Assembly: GCA_964611805.1 (NCBI GenBank)
Contig: CAZTBG010000008.1
Coordinates: 1 to 50,686, forward strand
DNA: 50,686 bases
Origin: W589 sp964611805
GTDB lineage: Bacteria > Chloroflexota > Dehalococcoidia > Dehalococcoidales > Fen-1064
Reading direction: 5' to 3'
In this document: in pieces, positions 26,194 through 34,689 of the stretch
How the letters are laid out: every line of letters starts with the position of its first letter
How positions within the stretch are numbered: position 1 is the first letter of the stretch
Program-made: the position numbers and the translations under genes
The notes under the pieces: generated by a model
Seen by the model: the letters and a program-made list of their open reading frames with translations, nothing else
Databases searched by the model: none
Told to the model about the DNA's origin: nothing

Positions 26194-27429
26194 CTAGTCG
26201 GCCAGAAGTCTTACCGCGCCTTCCAGGGCGAGGGTCTCATTGACGCCATCTTCAATCATGGATGCCCGCGCATCACGGAATATCTTCTCAATGACGAAGT
26301 CCTTGGAGAGCCCGTACCCACCGAAGATTTGTATCGCCATACTGGCCACGCGGAATGCTGTTTCGGTGCCCATTATCTTCGAAGCAATCGAATACTGGAG
26401 AGCCGGGGTCCTTGTCCGGGCGTTATAGAGTGAGACCCTTCGGGATAAAGAACGGGCGGCCTCAACCTGAGTAAACATGTCAAAAAGCCTTGCCCTGACA
26501 CTCTGGTGCTCCATAATTGGCCTCCCGCCCTGGGACCGCTGCTTGGCATAGGCAAGGGCTTCGTCCAGGGCAGAACGTGCTGTGCCCACGAACATGGTCC
26601 CCATACCGGCATTCGCCCCGGCAAGTATATTATAAATCATCAATTTGTAGGTTGCCGCATCACTACAGACCATATAGTCCTTGGGAATCCGCACGTCATC
26701 GAAAAATATCTCACCCTGGTTGAGCGCCCGCTGCCCCAATTTATTGAGTGGTTTACCCCGGGAGACGCCAGGCAGGTCCAGAGGAACGACCGCGACCCCA
26801 CAGTCCTCCATACTGCGGCATGGTTCGATACCCAGGAAAAGGGCAGCGTGGGTGGCAATGGTGCCATTGCTTACCCAGGCTGATTTCTGTCCGTTGAGGA
26901 CGTACTCATCCCCTTTCAAGGCAGCCGTCACCTGAGGGATTGTCTTGGTCTTATCGGAATGCTCCCCATCAAAATAAAGCCAGTCGGAGCCTCGTTCAGG
27001 CTCGGTGATAGCCCAGCATCCGATTAGCTTAGCCTCGGTGTCCTCACAGTAACGGCGGACAAGGTACTGTAGCTCCTTGTTAGGTGACAACATGGCAATG
27101 TTGAAGGGGAATGCGGTCACACCCAGACTGATTGCCAGGTCGGGGGCGGCATAGCCCATCTCCTCGGATATGAGGTTCCCGGCCAGAGGGTCATTCATGG
27201 CCAGACCACCGTATGCCTCCGGGAAATTCCTCTTGTGGTAGCCAAGTTTATAGGTCTGGCGTAGAACATCCCATAAGATTGAGTCCTCGGCAATCACGTC
27301 CTGAGGGTCGGTAAGTTTGTCCAGCTGGATGGCGGCCGGACGCCACACATTCATAAAAAACCTTCTCGCCTCGTCACGAATCGCCCTCTGTTCGTCAGTC
27401 AGGTTGAAGTCCAGTTCAACTAGTCCCAT
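26194..27429 (-). CDS. Acyl-CoA dehydrogenase
   Basis: This FAD enzyme makes the alpha,beta double bond in acyl-CoA. The N-terminal helical domain is present, followed by IGCWAITEPERGSDW (FAD/substrate loop), FFDDVRIPKDYMV and the C-terminal FGGYGLSKDFVIEKIFRDAR. At the position of the catalytic Glu of MCAD (YEGTNE) it reads IEDGVNE, so either Glu393 or Asp394 would act as base; helix G has no Glu. It has an insertion with a His-Ser-Asp-rich loop (FDGEHSDKTKTIPQ) around residue 165. ATG follows aaagggga. It is the first gene of the thiolase/CoA-transferase transcript if the nitroreductase upstream is separate. Confidence 0.93.
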   Translation of the reverse strand: MGLVELDFNLTDEQRAIRDEARRFFMNVWRPAAIQLDKLTDPQDVIAEDSILWDVLRQTYKLGYHKRNFPEAYGGLAMNDPLAGNLISEEMGYAAPDLAISLGVTAFPFNIAMLSPNKELQYLVRRYCEDTEAKLIGCWAITEPERGSDWLYFDGEHSDKTKTIPQVTAALKGDEYVLNGQKSAWVSNGTIATHAALFLGIEPCRSMEDCGVAVVPLDLPGVSRGKPLNKLGQRALNQGEIFFDDVRIPKDYMVCSDAATYKLMIYNILAGANAGMGTMFVGTARSALDEALAYAKQRSQGGRPIMEHQSVRARLFDMFTQVEAARSLSRRVSLYNARTRTPALQYSIASKIMGTETAFRVASMAIQIFGGYGLSKDFVIEKIFRDARASMIEDGVNETLALEGAVRLLAD

Positions 27430-27524
27430 GGTAATCCCCTTTCGGCCAATTACTACCCTATATAGTCATACATTAGTACCGTACACTCTGTGTCGCACCA
27501 AGAACAGCAAGCGTCTGATTTCTC

Positions 27525-28130
27525 TTAGCTGTATTTATCGTAGCATATGATTCTTTCAAGCGGCTTCCTGGGCCTTGGCTCTGGCCAAGAATCAGTATAG
27601 CCAACGGGCATCACAACCAGTACTCTTCTATCCTCGGGGACTGTTAGTAATTGCTTTATCTCACGCTCATCAAGGGCTGCAATCCAGCAGGTACCCAGGC
27701 CTTCTTCTGCAGCGACGAGCGTGAGGTGGTCCAGGGCAATTGCCAGGTCAATCTCCATGACACTCTGGTAATCAGCACTGTTTTTGTCAATCTCCGCTGG
27801 GACATCCCGCCCGATTGTCAGGGTTACCTGTTCGTCCTTGTAATACCGGACAACAGCACTCCCCTCGGAACCGCAAGCGACAATCACAACGGGGGCCTCA
27901 GCGACGAACCCATGGCCCTGCGGTCTACCCGGATACCATCTACACGCTGCAGCGAGTTTTACTTTTGTATCCTTGTCCTGCACAACAATGAATCTATATG
28001 GTTGGCGATTGCCGCCCGATGGAGCCAGTCGCATCGCCTCCAGCAGCTTGTCCATTATTTCGTCGGGTATTCTATCTGGTCTGAAGCTCCTTATGCTTCT
28101 CCGTTTCTTGATTGCGCTCATCACATCCAC
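27525..28130 (-). CDS. Nitroreductase family FMN protein
   Basis: This is a stand-alone 201-residue nitroreductase fold. It begins with the family pattern IKKRRSIRSFRPDRIPDE, then APSGGNRQPYRFIVV (FMN loop), and has EGLGTCWIAALDEREIKQLL near the C-terminus. GTG start is chosen because a gggaggt motif lies eight bases upstream. It has no iron-sulphur domain, unlike the fusion at 21979. Family members reduce nitro groups, quinones or enoyl systems, or dehydrogenate; the role here is unknown, but its location in the island suggests a CoA-ester or ring substrate. Confidence 0.88.
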   Translation of the reverse strand: MDVMSAIKKRRSIRSFRPDRIPDEIMDKLLEAMRLAPSGGNRQPYRFIVVQDKDTKVKLAAACRWYPGRPQGHGFVAEAPVVIVACGSEGSAVVRYYKDEQVTLTIGRDVPAEIDKNSADYQSVMEIDLAIALDHLTLVAAEEGLGTCWIAALDEREIKQLLTVPEDRRVLVVMPVGYTDSWPEPRPRKPLERIICYDKYS

Positions 28131-28247
28131 GGCTACGGACCTCCCTGTTATTATATCTCTGTCTGCTAGGTCAAGAGAAAGTTATTATGCTCATCAAACT
28201 TCGTGATAGTATTATCATATCACCACAGTCACGGGACACCAGTCAAG

Positions 28248-29075
28248 CTATGCCAGCAGACCACCATCGGCAACAAGGGTATGCCCTGTGACATAGCTGG
28301 AGGCATCCGATGCCAGAAACAGGGCCACACTGGCAATCTCACCCGGCTCGCCGATTCGCCCGAGCGGCACCTGTGACTCGAACTGTTTCATGAAATCGAC
28401 GTTATCCCAAATAAACCGGAGCATCTCTGTTCTTATTCCTCCCGGAGCAATGGCATTTACCCGTATACCATAACTGCCCAGCTGTCGCGCCATCACCCGG
28501 GTAAGCATGATTATGCCCGCTTTGGAGACATTGTATGGCCTGCCGGCGAGTGTGAGCCCCGTTGGTACGGTGGGTACAGGTATCAATGGCGCAAGTGCCC
28601 TGGCTACTGCCCCTCCCCGTAACCCCTCCACTGAGGCTATATTGATGATGTTCCCCTTCTTACGCTCGACCATTCCCTCACTCACCGCCTGAGAGCAAAG
28701 ATAACAACCGTTAAGATTAACATCGATGACCTTCTGCCAGTGTTCCTCTGTAAGTTCTGATTGGACTTCCAGCCCGCTTATACCGGCATTGTTTACCAGA
28801 ATATCGATAGCCCCAAACTCAATTGTTACCCTTTTAATGAGTTCCTCGACTTCCGACTTCTGACTGACATCAGCCCGCACAGCCAGGCAACGCCGCCCGA
28901 GGCCCCTGATTTCATCAGCCACAACCTCTAACTCACCGTCATCAATGACGTAATCGGCAATGGCAACATCTGCCCCGGCTTCGGCCAGGACCAGAGCGAT
29001 AGCCTTGCCTATCCCCCTCTTACTACCGGTAACAAGGGCCACCCTGTTTTCCAGAGATAAACTGGGTATAGTCAT
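28248..29075 (-). CDS. Short-chain dehydrogenase/reductase with enlarged active-site loop
   Basis: This classical SDR has TGSKRGIG (residues 17-24) for NAD(P) binding, NNAG at 95-98, Ser148 and the Tyr181-x3-Lys185 pair. Asp after the second strand (IADYVIDD) favours NAD+. The Ser-to-Tyr distance is 33 residues instead of the usual 13, with a Pro-rich, Ala-rich insert between. The insert lies over the substrate pocket, which suggests a bulky or special substrate. It probably oxidises a hydroxyacyl-CoA or a ring alcohol. ATG follows gaggagg. It is divergent from the Ltp2-like gene across a 185-base promoter region. Confidence 0.92.
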   Translation of the reverse strand: MTIPSLSLENRVALVTGSKRGIGKAIALVLAEAGADVAIADYVIDDGELEVVADEIRGLGRRCLAVRADVSQKSEVEELIKRVTIEFGAIDILVNNAGISGLEVQSELTEEHWQKVIDVNLNGCYLCSQAVSEGMVERKKGNIINIASVEGLRGGAVARALAPLIPVPTVPTGLTLAGRPYNVSKAGIIMLTRVMARQLGSYGIRVNAIAPGGIRTEMLRFIWDNVDFMKQFESQVPLGRIGEPGEIASVALFLASDASSYVTGHTLVADGGLLA

Positions 29076-29116
29076 GGCCTGGCCTCCTCAATAGTCTGAA
29101 ATCGGAAGTGATGGGA

Positions 29117-29145
29117 TTGACTTTATATTGGGTGAATTCTATAGT
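29117..29145 (+). promoter_or_regulatory. Candidate sigma-70-type promoter of the Ltp2-like operon
   Basis: TTGACT (29117-29122), a spacer of exactly 17 bases and TATAGT (29140-29145) make a good -35/-10 pair pointing to the gene at 29261. The leader would be about 110 bases. It lies in a divergent intergenic region, so one regulator could control both directions. I found no clean palindromic operator. Confidence 0.55.
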
Positions 29146-29260
29146 ATTGCTTAAAAAGAGGCAAGTGGTCAGTCAAGCAAGCGTTTTTGGCTTTTCTACT
29201 CCCTGCCTTCAGGTTACCACACCGAAGACACCATTGCGGGTAATGAAACAGGATGGTTGA

Positions 29261-30391
29261 GTGAGCCTAAAAGATAAATGTGCCATCGTGGGACTTGGCT
29301 ACACTGTCCAGGGGAAGGTCCCCGGGCGGAGTGGTATGAGCTTCTACCTGGAAGCTACCAGGAATGCCCTTGATGATGCCGGTCTGAATATACAAGAAAT
29401 TGATGGCGTCATCATTCAACCCTGTCCCACTGACCGCAGTGTTACTGCCTTCACACTTGCCCAGGAATTGGGTGTTAATCTACGCTATGGTGCTGACCAG
29501 CAGCTTCAGGGGGCCAGTGCCTGCGCCATTATCCAGCACGCCGCTATGGCCGTTGATGCCGGACTGTGTAATTACTGCCTCTGTGCCTTTGCCGATACCT
29601 CACGGTCAGCGCCCCAGGGTATCGTCTACCAGGTGGCGTGGGGTACCAGTGCCGCCTATGGTATGTTCGGTGTGGCCGCTAACTATGCGCTGATTGCCCG
29701 CCGCTACATGCACGAATACGGGATAACCAACCAGCAGTTCGGAGAGGTGGCCGTAGCCTTCAGGAAGCATGCGTCGCTAAACCCGATAGCCCAGATGCGC
29801 AATCCCATCACTATCGATGATTATCACAGCTCGCGCTGGATAGTAGAGCCGCTGCACCTCCTCGACTGCTGCCTTGTCTCTGATGGTGGTCGTGCCCTGA
29901 TTGTCACCTCAGCCGAGCGGGCCCGTGACTTGAAACAGCCACCTGTTTATGTTATGGGTATGGGCCAGGGCCATCCCTTCGAAGACCCTTTACAACGTCC
30001 GACGCTAACAGTAACCGGAGCGGTGGAATCTGGAAAGACGGCCTTTGCCATGGCCGGTATCACCCCTGAAGACGTGGACGTGTGTGCTATCTATGACTCT
30101 TTCAGCTTCGTCGTACCGATGCAATTTGAAGACCTGGGTTTCTGTGGCAGGGGAGAAGGCGGTGCTTTTGTAGAGGGGGGCCGAATCGCCCTGGGAGGTG
30201 AGTTCCCCACCAACACCTCCGGCGGGCTTCTCTCAGAGGTCTATATTCAGGGCTGGGTGGGACCTCATGAGGCGGTACGTCAACTCCGTGGCGACTGTGG
30301 AGAGAGGCAGGTGCCCAGTGCGGAGATAGCCCTGGTAACAAGCAGCGGCGGTGTAATGAGCACTCACGCTACCCTGATATTGAGAAGGTAA
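29261..30391 (+). CDS. Thiolase-fold protein lacking Cys and His catalytic residues; Ltp2-like aldolase candidate
   Basis: This 376-residue protein has the SCP-x thiolase fold but not its chemistry. Where the thiolase at 24909 has Cys in NACASAS, this has Ala85 (QGASACA). Where that enzyme has His in EVHDATAF, this has Tyr278 (AIYDSFSF). Where it has His in RGHPIGASG, this has Tyr328 (SEVYIQGWVG). The C-terminal loop reads SSGGVMSTHA. It cannot work as a Claisen thiolase. Loss of Cys with Tyr in place of His, plus a DUF35 gene two bases downstream, matches Ltp2, the aldolase that cleaves steroid side chains in complex with ChsH2-DUF35. A retro-aldol reaction on a beta-hydroxyacyl-CoA is the best guess. 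GTG start, with a weak ggatgg motif. Confidence 0.88.
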   Translation: MSLKDKCAIVGLGYTVQGKVPGRSGMSFYLEATRNALDDAGLNIQEIDGVIIQPCPTDRSVTAFTLAQELGVNLRYGADQQLQGASACAIIQHAAMAVDAGLCNYCLCAFADTSRSAPQGIVYQVAWGTSAAYGMFGVAANYALIARRYMHEYGITNQQFGEVAVAFRKHASLNPIAQMRNPITIDDYHSSRWIVEPLHLLDCCLVSDGGRALIVTSAERARDLKQPPVYVMGMGQGHPFEDPLQRPTLTVTGAVESGKTAFAMAGITPEDVDVCAIYDSFSFVVPMQFEDLGFCGRGEGGAFVEGGRIALGGEFPTNTSGGLLSEVYIQGWVGPHEAVRQLRGDCGERQVPSAEIALVTSSGGVMSTHATLILRR

Positions 30392-30393
30392 TC

Positions 30394-30810
30394 ATGAGTG
30401 AGAGAAACCAGAAACCGTTACCCCGCATTGATGAGAGGAGTCGCCCTTACTGGGAGGCGGCCAAACGGCATGAACTCTTTCTCCAGAAGTGCCGGGAGTG
30501 TGGCCATTACCGTTATCCTCCGGGTGAGATGTGTCCCTCCTGCCTATCTGATAAGCTGGAGTGGGTAAAAGCCAGTGGTCGGGGTACGGTGTACACCTGG
30601 ACGGTGTTCCACCAGGTATATCATCCGGCTTTTGAGAAGGATGTACCCTACGCGGTTGTTGCGGTGGAGTTGGAAGAAGGGCCGAGGTTGCTCACCAACC
30701 TAGTAGACTGCGAGGCGAAGGCTATCAATATTGGTATGCCAGTAGAGGTGGTCTTTGATGATGTTACCGAGGAAATAACTCTTCCCAGGTTCCGCCCTGT
30801 TTCTCAATAA
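30394..30810 (+). CDS. DUF35 OB-fold, zinc-ribbon protein; partner of the thiolase-fold protein
   Basis: This small protein of 138 residues has a rubredoxin-like zinc ribbon with Cys33, Cys36, Cys47 and Cys50. An OB-fold half follows (GRGTVYTWTVFHQVYHPAF, then PYAVVAVELEEGPRLLTNLV). DUF35 proteins bind thiolase-superfamily partners and bridge CoA substrates. The gene starts two bases after the stop of the aldolase candidate, so the two are made together. Its N-terminal helix, RSRPYWEAAKRHELFLQKC, is typical. It is a stand-alone protein, while in the steroid system the domain is fused to the ChsH2 hydratase. Confidence 0.93.
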   Translation: MSERNQKPLPRIDERSRPYWEAAKRHELFLQKCRECGHYRYPPGEMCPSCLSDKLEWVKASGRGTVYTWTVFHQVYHPAFEKDVPYAVVAVELEEGPRLLTNLVDCEAKAINIGMPVEVVFDDVTEEITLPRFRPVSQ

Positions 30811-30881
30811 GCCCAAAAATTGAGAAGTCCTTTCGGGTATTATTTCTTTCCAGATTATCTGATATTGTTCAGGAGAGAGAG

Positions 30882-32012
30882 GTGGAAAAAGGAATGTTGC
30901 ACACAGAGTTATGTGATATGTTGGGGATTAAGCACCCGATTATTCAGGCGGGGATGGGGCCCTATAGTACTAACCGGCTGGCAGTAGCGGCGGCTAACGC
31001 CGGGGTATTAGGCGTTATCAGCACCAGCGGTTTCGGTTACCTGAGCGGCGACCCTGCTCGAAGGGGTACCGGTGTGTCAGAGCTGATAAAGACACTTACT
31101 GACGGGGAGGGTGGTACCTGGCAGGAGCAGATGAAGCGTGCTCTCCATCGGGTTAAGGAAGCAACCAGAGAGACGAAGGGCATATTCGGCATAAACTGCA
31201 TGGTATCTTCCGAAATGGCTGGATTTGCCAGAGAGATTATTCGGACCACGATTGAAGCCAGAGACGAAGATTCGGGGATGAAAGAAAGGCTGAGGGTAAT
31301 CATTACCTCAGCTGGTGACCCGCTGCCTCTAACGGAACTGATAAAGCCTTCGGGGGTAAAATGGTTCCACGTAGTCCCCTCTGTCCGTCACGCTAAGCGA
31401 TGTGAGCGGGCCGGGGTAGACGCCGTAATTGCTTCAGGGCAGGAGGGCGGCGGGCACGTTGCCTGGGAGCCAGTCCATACTATGGTGTTGTTGCCAGCAG
31501 TGGCCAGGGCTGTTGATATTCCTGTTATCGGTGCTGGTGGTTTCGCTAACGGGGCCTCGCTGGTGGCTGCCCTGGCTCTAGGGGCGATTGGAGTCCAGAT
31601 GGGGACGAGGTTCCTGGCTACCAGGGAGAGCGATTTCAATCAGGTGCATAAGGACTATATTCTCAAGAGTGGAGAGCGTGATACTATCGTAGCCAGGGGG
31701 GTTGTGGGGCCATTGAGATGGGTAAAGAACGAGGCGGCTACGGAGTTTGCCCGGCTAACAGTGAGTAAGGCCCCCGGGGTCTACCTCGGTGAGCCGGATG
31801 ACTTGAGTGCCGTTGCCCGTGAGGTGGTCGCAATGGAGAATAGGGGCTGGGACGCCCAGTTCCGTGGTGATGGCCCGAGGGCACTGCTGCCTGCGGGAGA
31901 GGTGGCAGGTCTGGTAGACGACCTGCCCACGGTTAAGGAACTCGTCGAAAGAACGGTAAAAGAGGCCGAGGAACTCATCCAGAATATGCCTTCGAGATTC
32001 CTCAAGAACTAA
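30882..32012 (+). CDS. NPD-family FMN oxidoreductase (nitronate monooxygenase-like, IpdC-like)
   Basis: This TIM-barrel flavoprotein of 376 residues begins with the family pattern LGIKHPIIQAGMGPYS. It has SGQEGGGHVAWEP with His192 at the position of the nitronate monooxygenase catalytic His, PVIGAGGFANGASLVAALALG for FMN phosphate, and QMGTRFLAT. FMN is expected. In actinobacterial sterol degradation a member of this family, IpdC, oxidises a ring CoA ester, so a similar job is possible here; nitronate detoxification is the other option. GTG 30882 follows aggagag; ATG 30894 is also possible. It is probably the third gene of the Ltp2-like operon. Confidence 0.9.
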   Translation: MEKGMLHTELCDMLGIKHPIIQAGMGPYSTNRLAVAAANAGVLGVISTSGFGYLSGDPARRGTGVSELIKTLTDGEGGTWQEQMKRALHRVKEATRETKGIFGINCMVSSEMAGFAREIIRTTIEARDEDSGMKERLRVIITSAGDPLPLTELIKPSGVKWFHVVPSVRHAKRCERAGVDAVIASGQEGGGHVAWEPVHTMVLLPAVARAVDIPVIGAGGFANGASLVAALALGAIGVQMGTRFLATRESDFNQVHKDYILKSGERDTIVARGVVGPLRWVKNEAATEFARLTVSKAPGVYLGEPDDLSAVAREVVAMENRGWDAQFRGDGPRALLPAGEVAGLVDDLPTVKELVERTVKEAEELIQNMPSRFLKN

Positions 32013-32047
32013 ATGTCTTGGTTTTGTTTGCATTTAGTTTGTTAAAC

Positions 32048-32135
32048 TGTCATTACGAGGAGCGTAGCGACGAAGTAATCTCGTCGGGTGTAGAAATGAG
32101 ATTGCCGCGGGGCCCAAAGCCCCCTCGCAATGACA
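32048..32135. repeat. REP-like imperfect palindromic intergenic element
   Basis: The left end tgtcattacgagg and the right end, which reads tgtcattgcgaggg on the other strand, are near-identical inverted termini. The inner parts gaagtaatctc and gagattgcc also pair in part. The 88-base element sits between two convergent genes. I recall the cattgcgag...aatctc type as common in many bacterial genomes, including Chloroflexota. It could fold into a hairpin in RNA from either side. Confidence 0.75.
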
Positions 32136-32216
32136 CACTACTGTTCTCTACTTGGTACAACCAAAACCAGACAGGACCAGTGTCTTAATTTCACTACAGG
32201 TATGACTGAAGACTGG

Positions 32217-33350
32217 TTACAGGCCCAGTTGTCTAGCCACCATCTCCCGATGGAAATTGCCATCGCCCAGGGTGACCTCGGCTGCTTTAGCCCTCTTGAA
32301 ATATAGTGGCATGTCGTGGTCTTCTATAAAACCGACCCCGCCGAAAATCTGCTGCCCCAGGGCAGTAACTCGCTGATAAGCATCACTTGTCCAGGCCTTC
32401 GCCATTGCTGTCTCCATCGTGCAAGGGAGACCCTCACTGAGCTTCCAGGCCGCTTCGTAGGTCAGAAACCGGCAGCCATCGACGTCCATCATCATGTTGG
32501 CGATATAGTGATGAATCACCGGGAAGCTACCTAAGGGACGCCCGAACACCACTCTCTCTTTGGCGTAGTCAGCAGACATCTCCAGTACTTGCTGGGCTCC
32601 CCCAACCATCTCAGCACACTTGGCCAGCGCCGCCTGCTGAAGGGTCTTCTCCAACGGATCCCAGGCCTGGTCTAACTCCCCGACGATGTTCTCCCTCGGT
32701 ACCCTTACTTTGTCAAAAACAATCTCATATTGCTTATCCCCGGCGATAGTCTTTAGCACGGTGCAACTGATGCCCGGACTCTTGCTATCCACTAGAAATG
32801 CAGTAATCCCATCCTCTGGCACTGTTCCCCTGCTGGTTCTGGTAACGCATATCATGTAATCGGCTATATGAGCATCTGGAATGAAGAGCTTGGTGCCACT
32901 GATGATATAGTCGTTATTATCACTTACGGCCTCAACCTCCACCGAGGCAGCATCATATCCGGCACTCGGTTCGGTCAGGGCCAGAGTGAGAATAACCTCT
33001 CCATTAGCCACCCTGGTCAGCAGTTCTCTTTTTTGCTGCTCAGTCCCGGCGTTCAGGATAAAAAGACCGCTTAGAATGACTGTAGAAAAGAAAGGGCCAG
33101 GCAAACAGGCACGCCCCATCTCTTCGAGAAGCACCGCCAGGTCAAGGAAACTCCCTCCGAGCCCTCCGTACTTCTCCGGGAATATCAAGCCTAACCATCC
33201 CAGTTCCGCTATCTTGCGCCATAGCTCTGGAGGATAGCCTCTATCATCCTTCAGCATCTCCCTGACCATGGACTTGGGGCACTCCTTACTCAGGAAGTCG
33301 CGTGCCGTTGTCTTAAGCATCTCCTGTTCTTCATTCAGGTCGAAGTCCAT
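32217..33350 (-). CDS. Acyl-CoA dehydrogenase, FadE beta-like subunit without catalytic base
   Basis: This 377-residue protein has the acyl-CoA dehydrogenase fold (LTLALTEPSAGYDA, FDKVRVPRENIVGE, FGGVGFIEDHDMPLYFKRAK). Neither known position of the catalytic Glu is filled: helix G reads AALAKCAEM (Ala at the site) and the C-terminal site reads LGDGNFHRE. It starts 18 bases after the stop of the next FadE, which has the helix-G Glu. This is the pattern of actinobacterial heteromeric FadE pairs in sterol degradation, where only one subunit carries the base. It probably binds FAD jointly with its partner. A gaaaggaggg motif precedes ATG. Confidence 0.93.
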   Translation of the reverse strand: MDFDLNEEQEMLKTTARDFLSKECPKSMVREMLKDDRGYPPELWRKIAELGWLGLIFPEKYGGLGGSFLDLAVLLEEMGRACLPGPFFSTVILSGLFILNAGTEQQKRELLTRVANGEVILTLALTEPSAGYDAASVEVEAVSDNNDYIISGTKLFIPDAHIADYMICVTRTSRGTVPEDGITAFLVDSKSPGISCTVLKTIAGDKQYEIVFDKVRVPRENIVGELDQAWDPLEKTLQQAALAKCAEMVGGAQQVLEMSADYAKERVVFGRPLGSFPVIHHYIANMMMDVDGCRFLTYEAAWKLSEGLPCTMETAMAKAWTSDAYQRVTALGQQIFGGVGFIEDHDMPLYFKRAKAAEVTLGDGNFHREMVARQLGL

Positions 33351-33368
33351 AGCTGCCCTCCTTTCTGC

Positions 33369-34580
33369 TCACATTCTCGGTTCCCGGGGCAGGTCCATGC
33401 CCCTGGTGGCAATAAGACTTCTCATGAGTTCATGAGAACCACCGCCATAAGTGAGGTGGACGGCGAACCGATAGAGGTGCTCTACGGACCCTCTTAGCGG
33501 TGCCCACCTGGAGTCGGGTTCAAGTTGACTGTATAGCCCCAGAATCTGCATGCCTGCGTTAGCAACCCGCTGGTCCAGCTCATTACCCCATACTTTGGCA
33601 ATAGCCGCCGCCACGTCAGGAACAATTCCTTTGCTCATTAGCCAGGATGTACGGTGGCCGAACAAGCGTCTTATATTACTCTCAATGGCCAGCTGTGCTA
33701 GGCTCTGCCGCACAATGGGGTCTTCGGCCAGTGGTTTACCACCGTGTTCCGTCTCCTTGACATATTGTATTAATTCATCGACAATTCTTCTGACGTTTAC
33801 CATGCCGGAGAGTGCCATTCTCTCAAAGCCCAGGGCCTCTCTTAGGTAGCCCCACCCCTGATTTTCCTCGCCTATGCGGTTTTTTCTGGGAACGCGGACA
33901 TCATCGTAAAAGACCTCATTGGTCCTTTCCCCGGCCATTGTCAAAAGCGGTCTTATGGTCACGCCCGGACTGGCTAGGTCAACGACGAAAAGGGATATTC
34001 CCCGGTGCCTGGGTGCGTCAGCACTGGTCCTGGCGGCCAGCCAGTGGTGGGTGGCCTCGTGAGCGCCGGTACTATATATCTTCTGCCCGTTAATAACATA
34101 GTCGTCTCCATCTGGTACAGCGCGCATCTCTAACGACGCCAGGTCGGTGCCAGCATTAGGCTCGGAGTAGCCCAGCGACATCTCCATCTCTCCACGAGCA
34201 ATCTTGGGCAGGAATTCTCTCTTCTGTTCTTCCGTACCATGAAGCATGATGACAGGGCCTACTATTGAGGTAGCGATGCCGCCACCCGCCGGTGCTCCGC
34301 GAGAAGACATCTCTTCGACGATAATACGTCTGTGGGCAGGGGAGCTTCCCAGCCCGCCGTACTCTTTAGGCCAGTGAGGAACCAGCCACCCCTTGGCGCC
34401 GAGCTTGCGGCTGAACTCCCGGGCATGGGGTCTGCCTTCGTAGTACTGGTCACGCTCCTCGAGAATCTTTTCGAGAATGTCAGGGGTTAACTGCTCGTCC
34501 AGAAAATCTCGCACCTCTTGCCTGAACTCTGCTTCCTCCTCCGTGTCCCTTTCCCCAACGGAATACTCCTTAAAATCCAT
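33369..34580 (-). CDS. Acyl-CoA dehydrogenase, FadE alpha-like catalytic subunit
   Basis: This 403-residue protein has SLGYSEPNAGTDLASLE (flavin/substrate loop) and FYDDVRVPRKNRIGE. Glu253 in ALGFERMALSG is at the helix-G position used as base by isovaleryl-CoA and long-chain dehydrogenases and by FadE alpha subunits. The C-terminal site (LTYGGGSHEL) lacks Glu. With the downstream partner it likely forms an alpha/beta complex acting on a bulky acyl-CoA. ATG follows aaggaggggg. It lies 109 bases downstream of the CoA-transferase at 34690 on the same strand. Confidence 0.94.
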   Translation of the reverse strand: MDFKEYSVGERDTEEEAEFRQEVRDFLDEQLTPDILEKILEERDQYYEGRPHAREFSRKLGAKGWLVPHWPKEYGGLGSSPAHRRIIVEEMSSRGAPAGGGIATSIVGPVIMLHGTEEQKREFLPKIARGEMEMSLGYSEPNAGTDLASLEMRAVPDGDDYVINGQKIYSTGAHEATHHWLAARTSADAPRHRGISLFVVDLASPGVTIRPLLTMAGERTNEVFYDDVRVPRKNRIGEENQGWGYLREALGFERMALSGMVNVRRIVDELIQYVKETEHGGKPLAEDPIVRQSLAQLAIESNIRRLFGHRTSWLMSKGIVPDVAAAIAKVWGNELDQRVANAGMQILGLYSQLEPDSRWAPLRGSVEHLYRFAVHLTYGGGSHELMRSLIATRGMDLPREPRM

Positions 34581-34689
34581 GGCTCACCCCCTCCTTCGTG
34601 GTATCTCTCGCTTATGTGATTGCATTTGACTGCGGTGCTTTTTTATATATACTGATTACTGCCTTTTGTCAATCACTTCTGTCGTTATG

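Noticed and set aside
29076..29260. KstR/KstR2-like operator in the divergent region
   Set aside because: A few caag and aagc half-sites occur, but no palindrome of the expected form was found.
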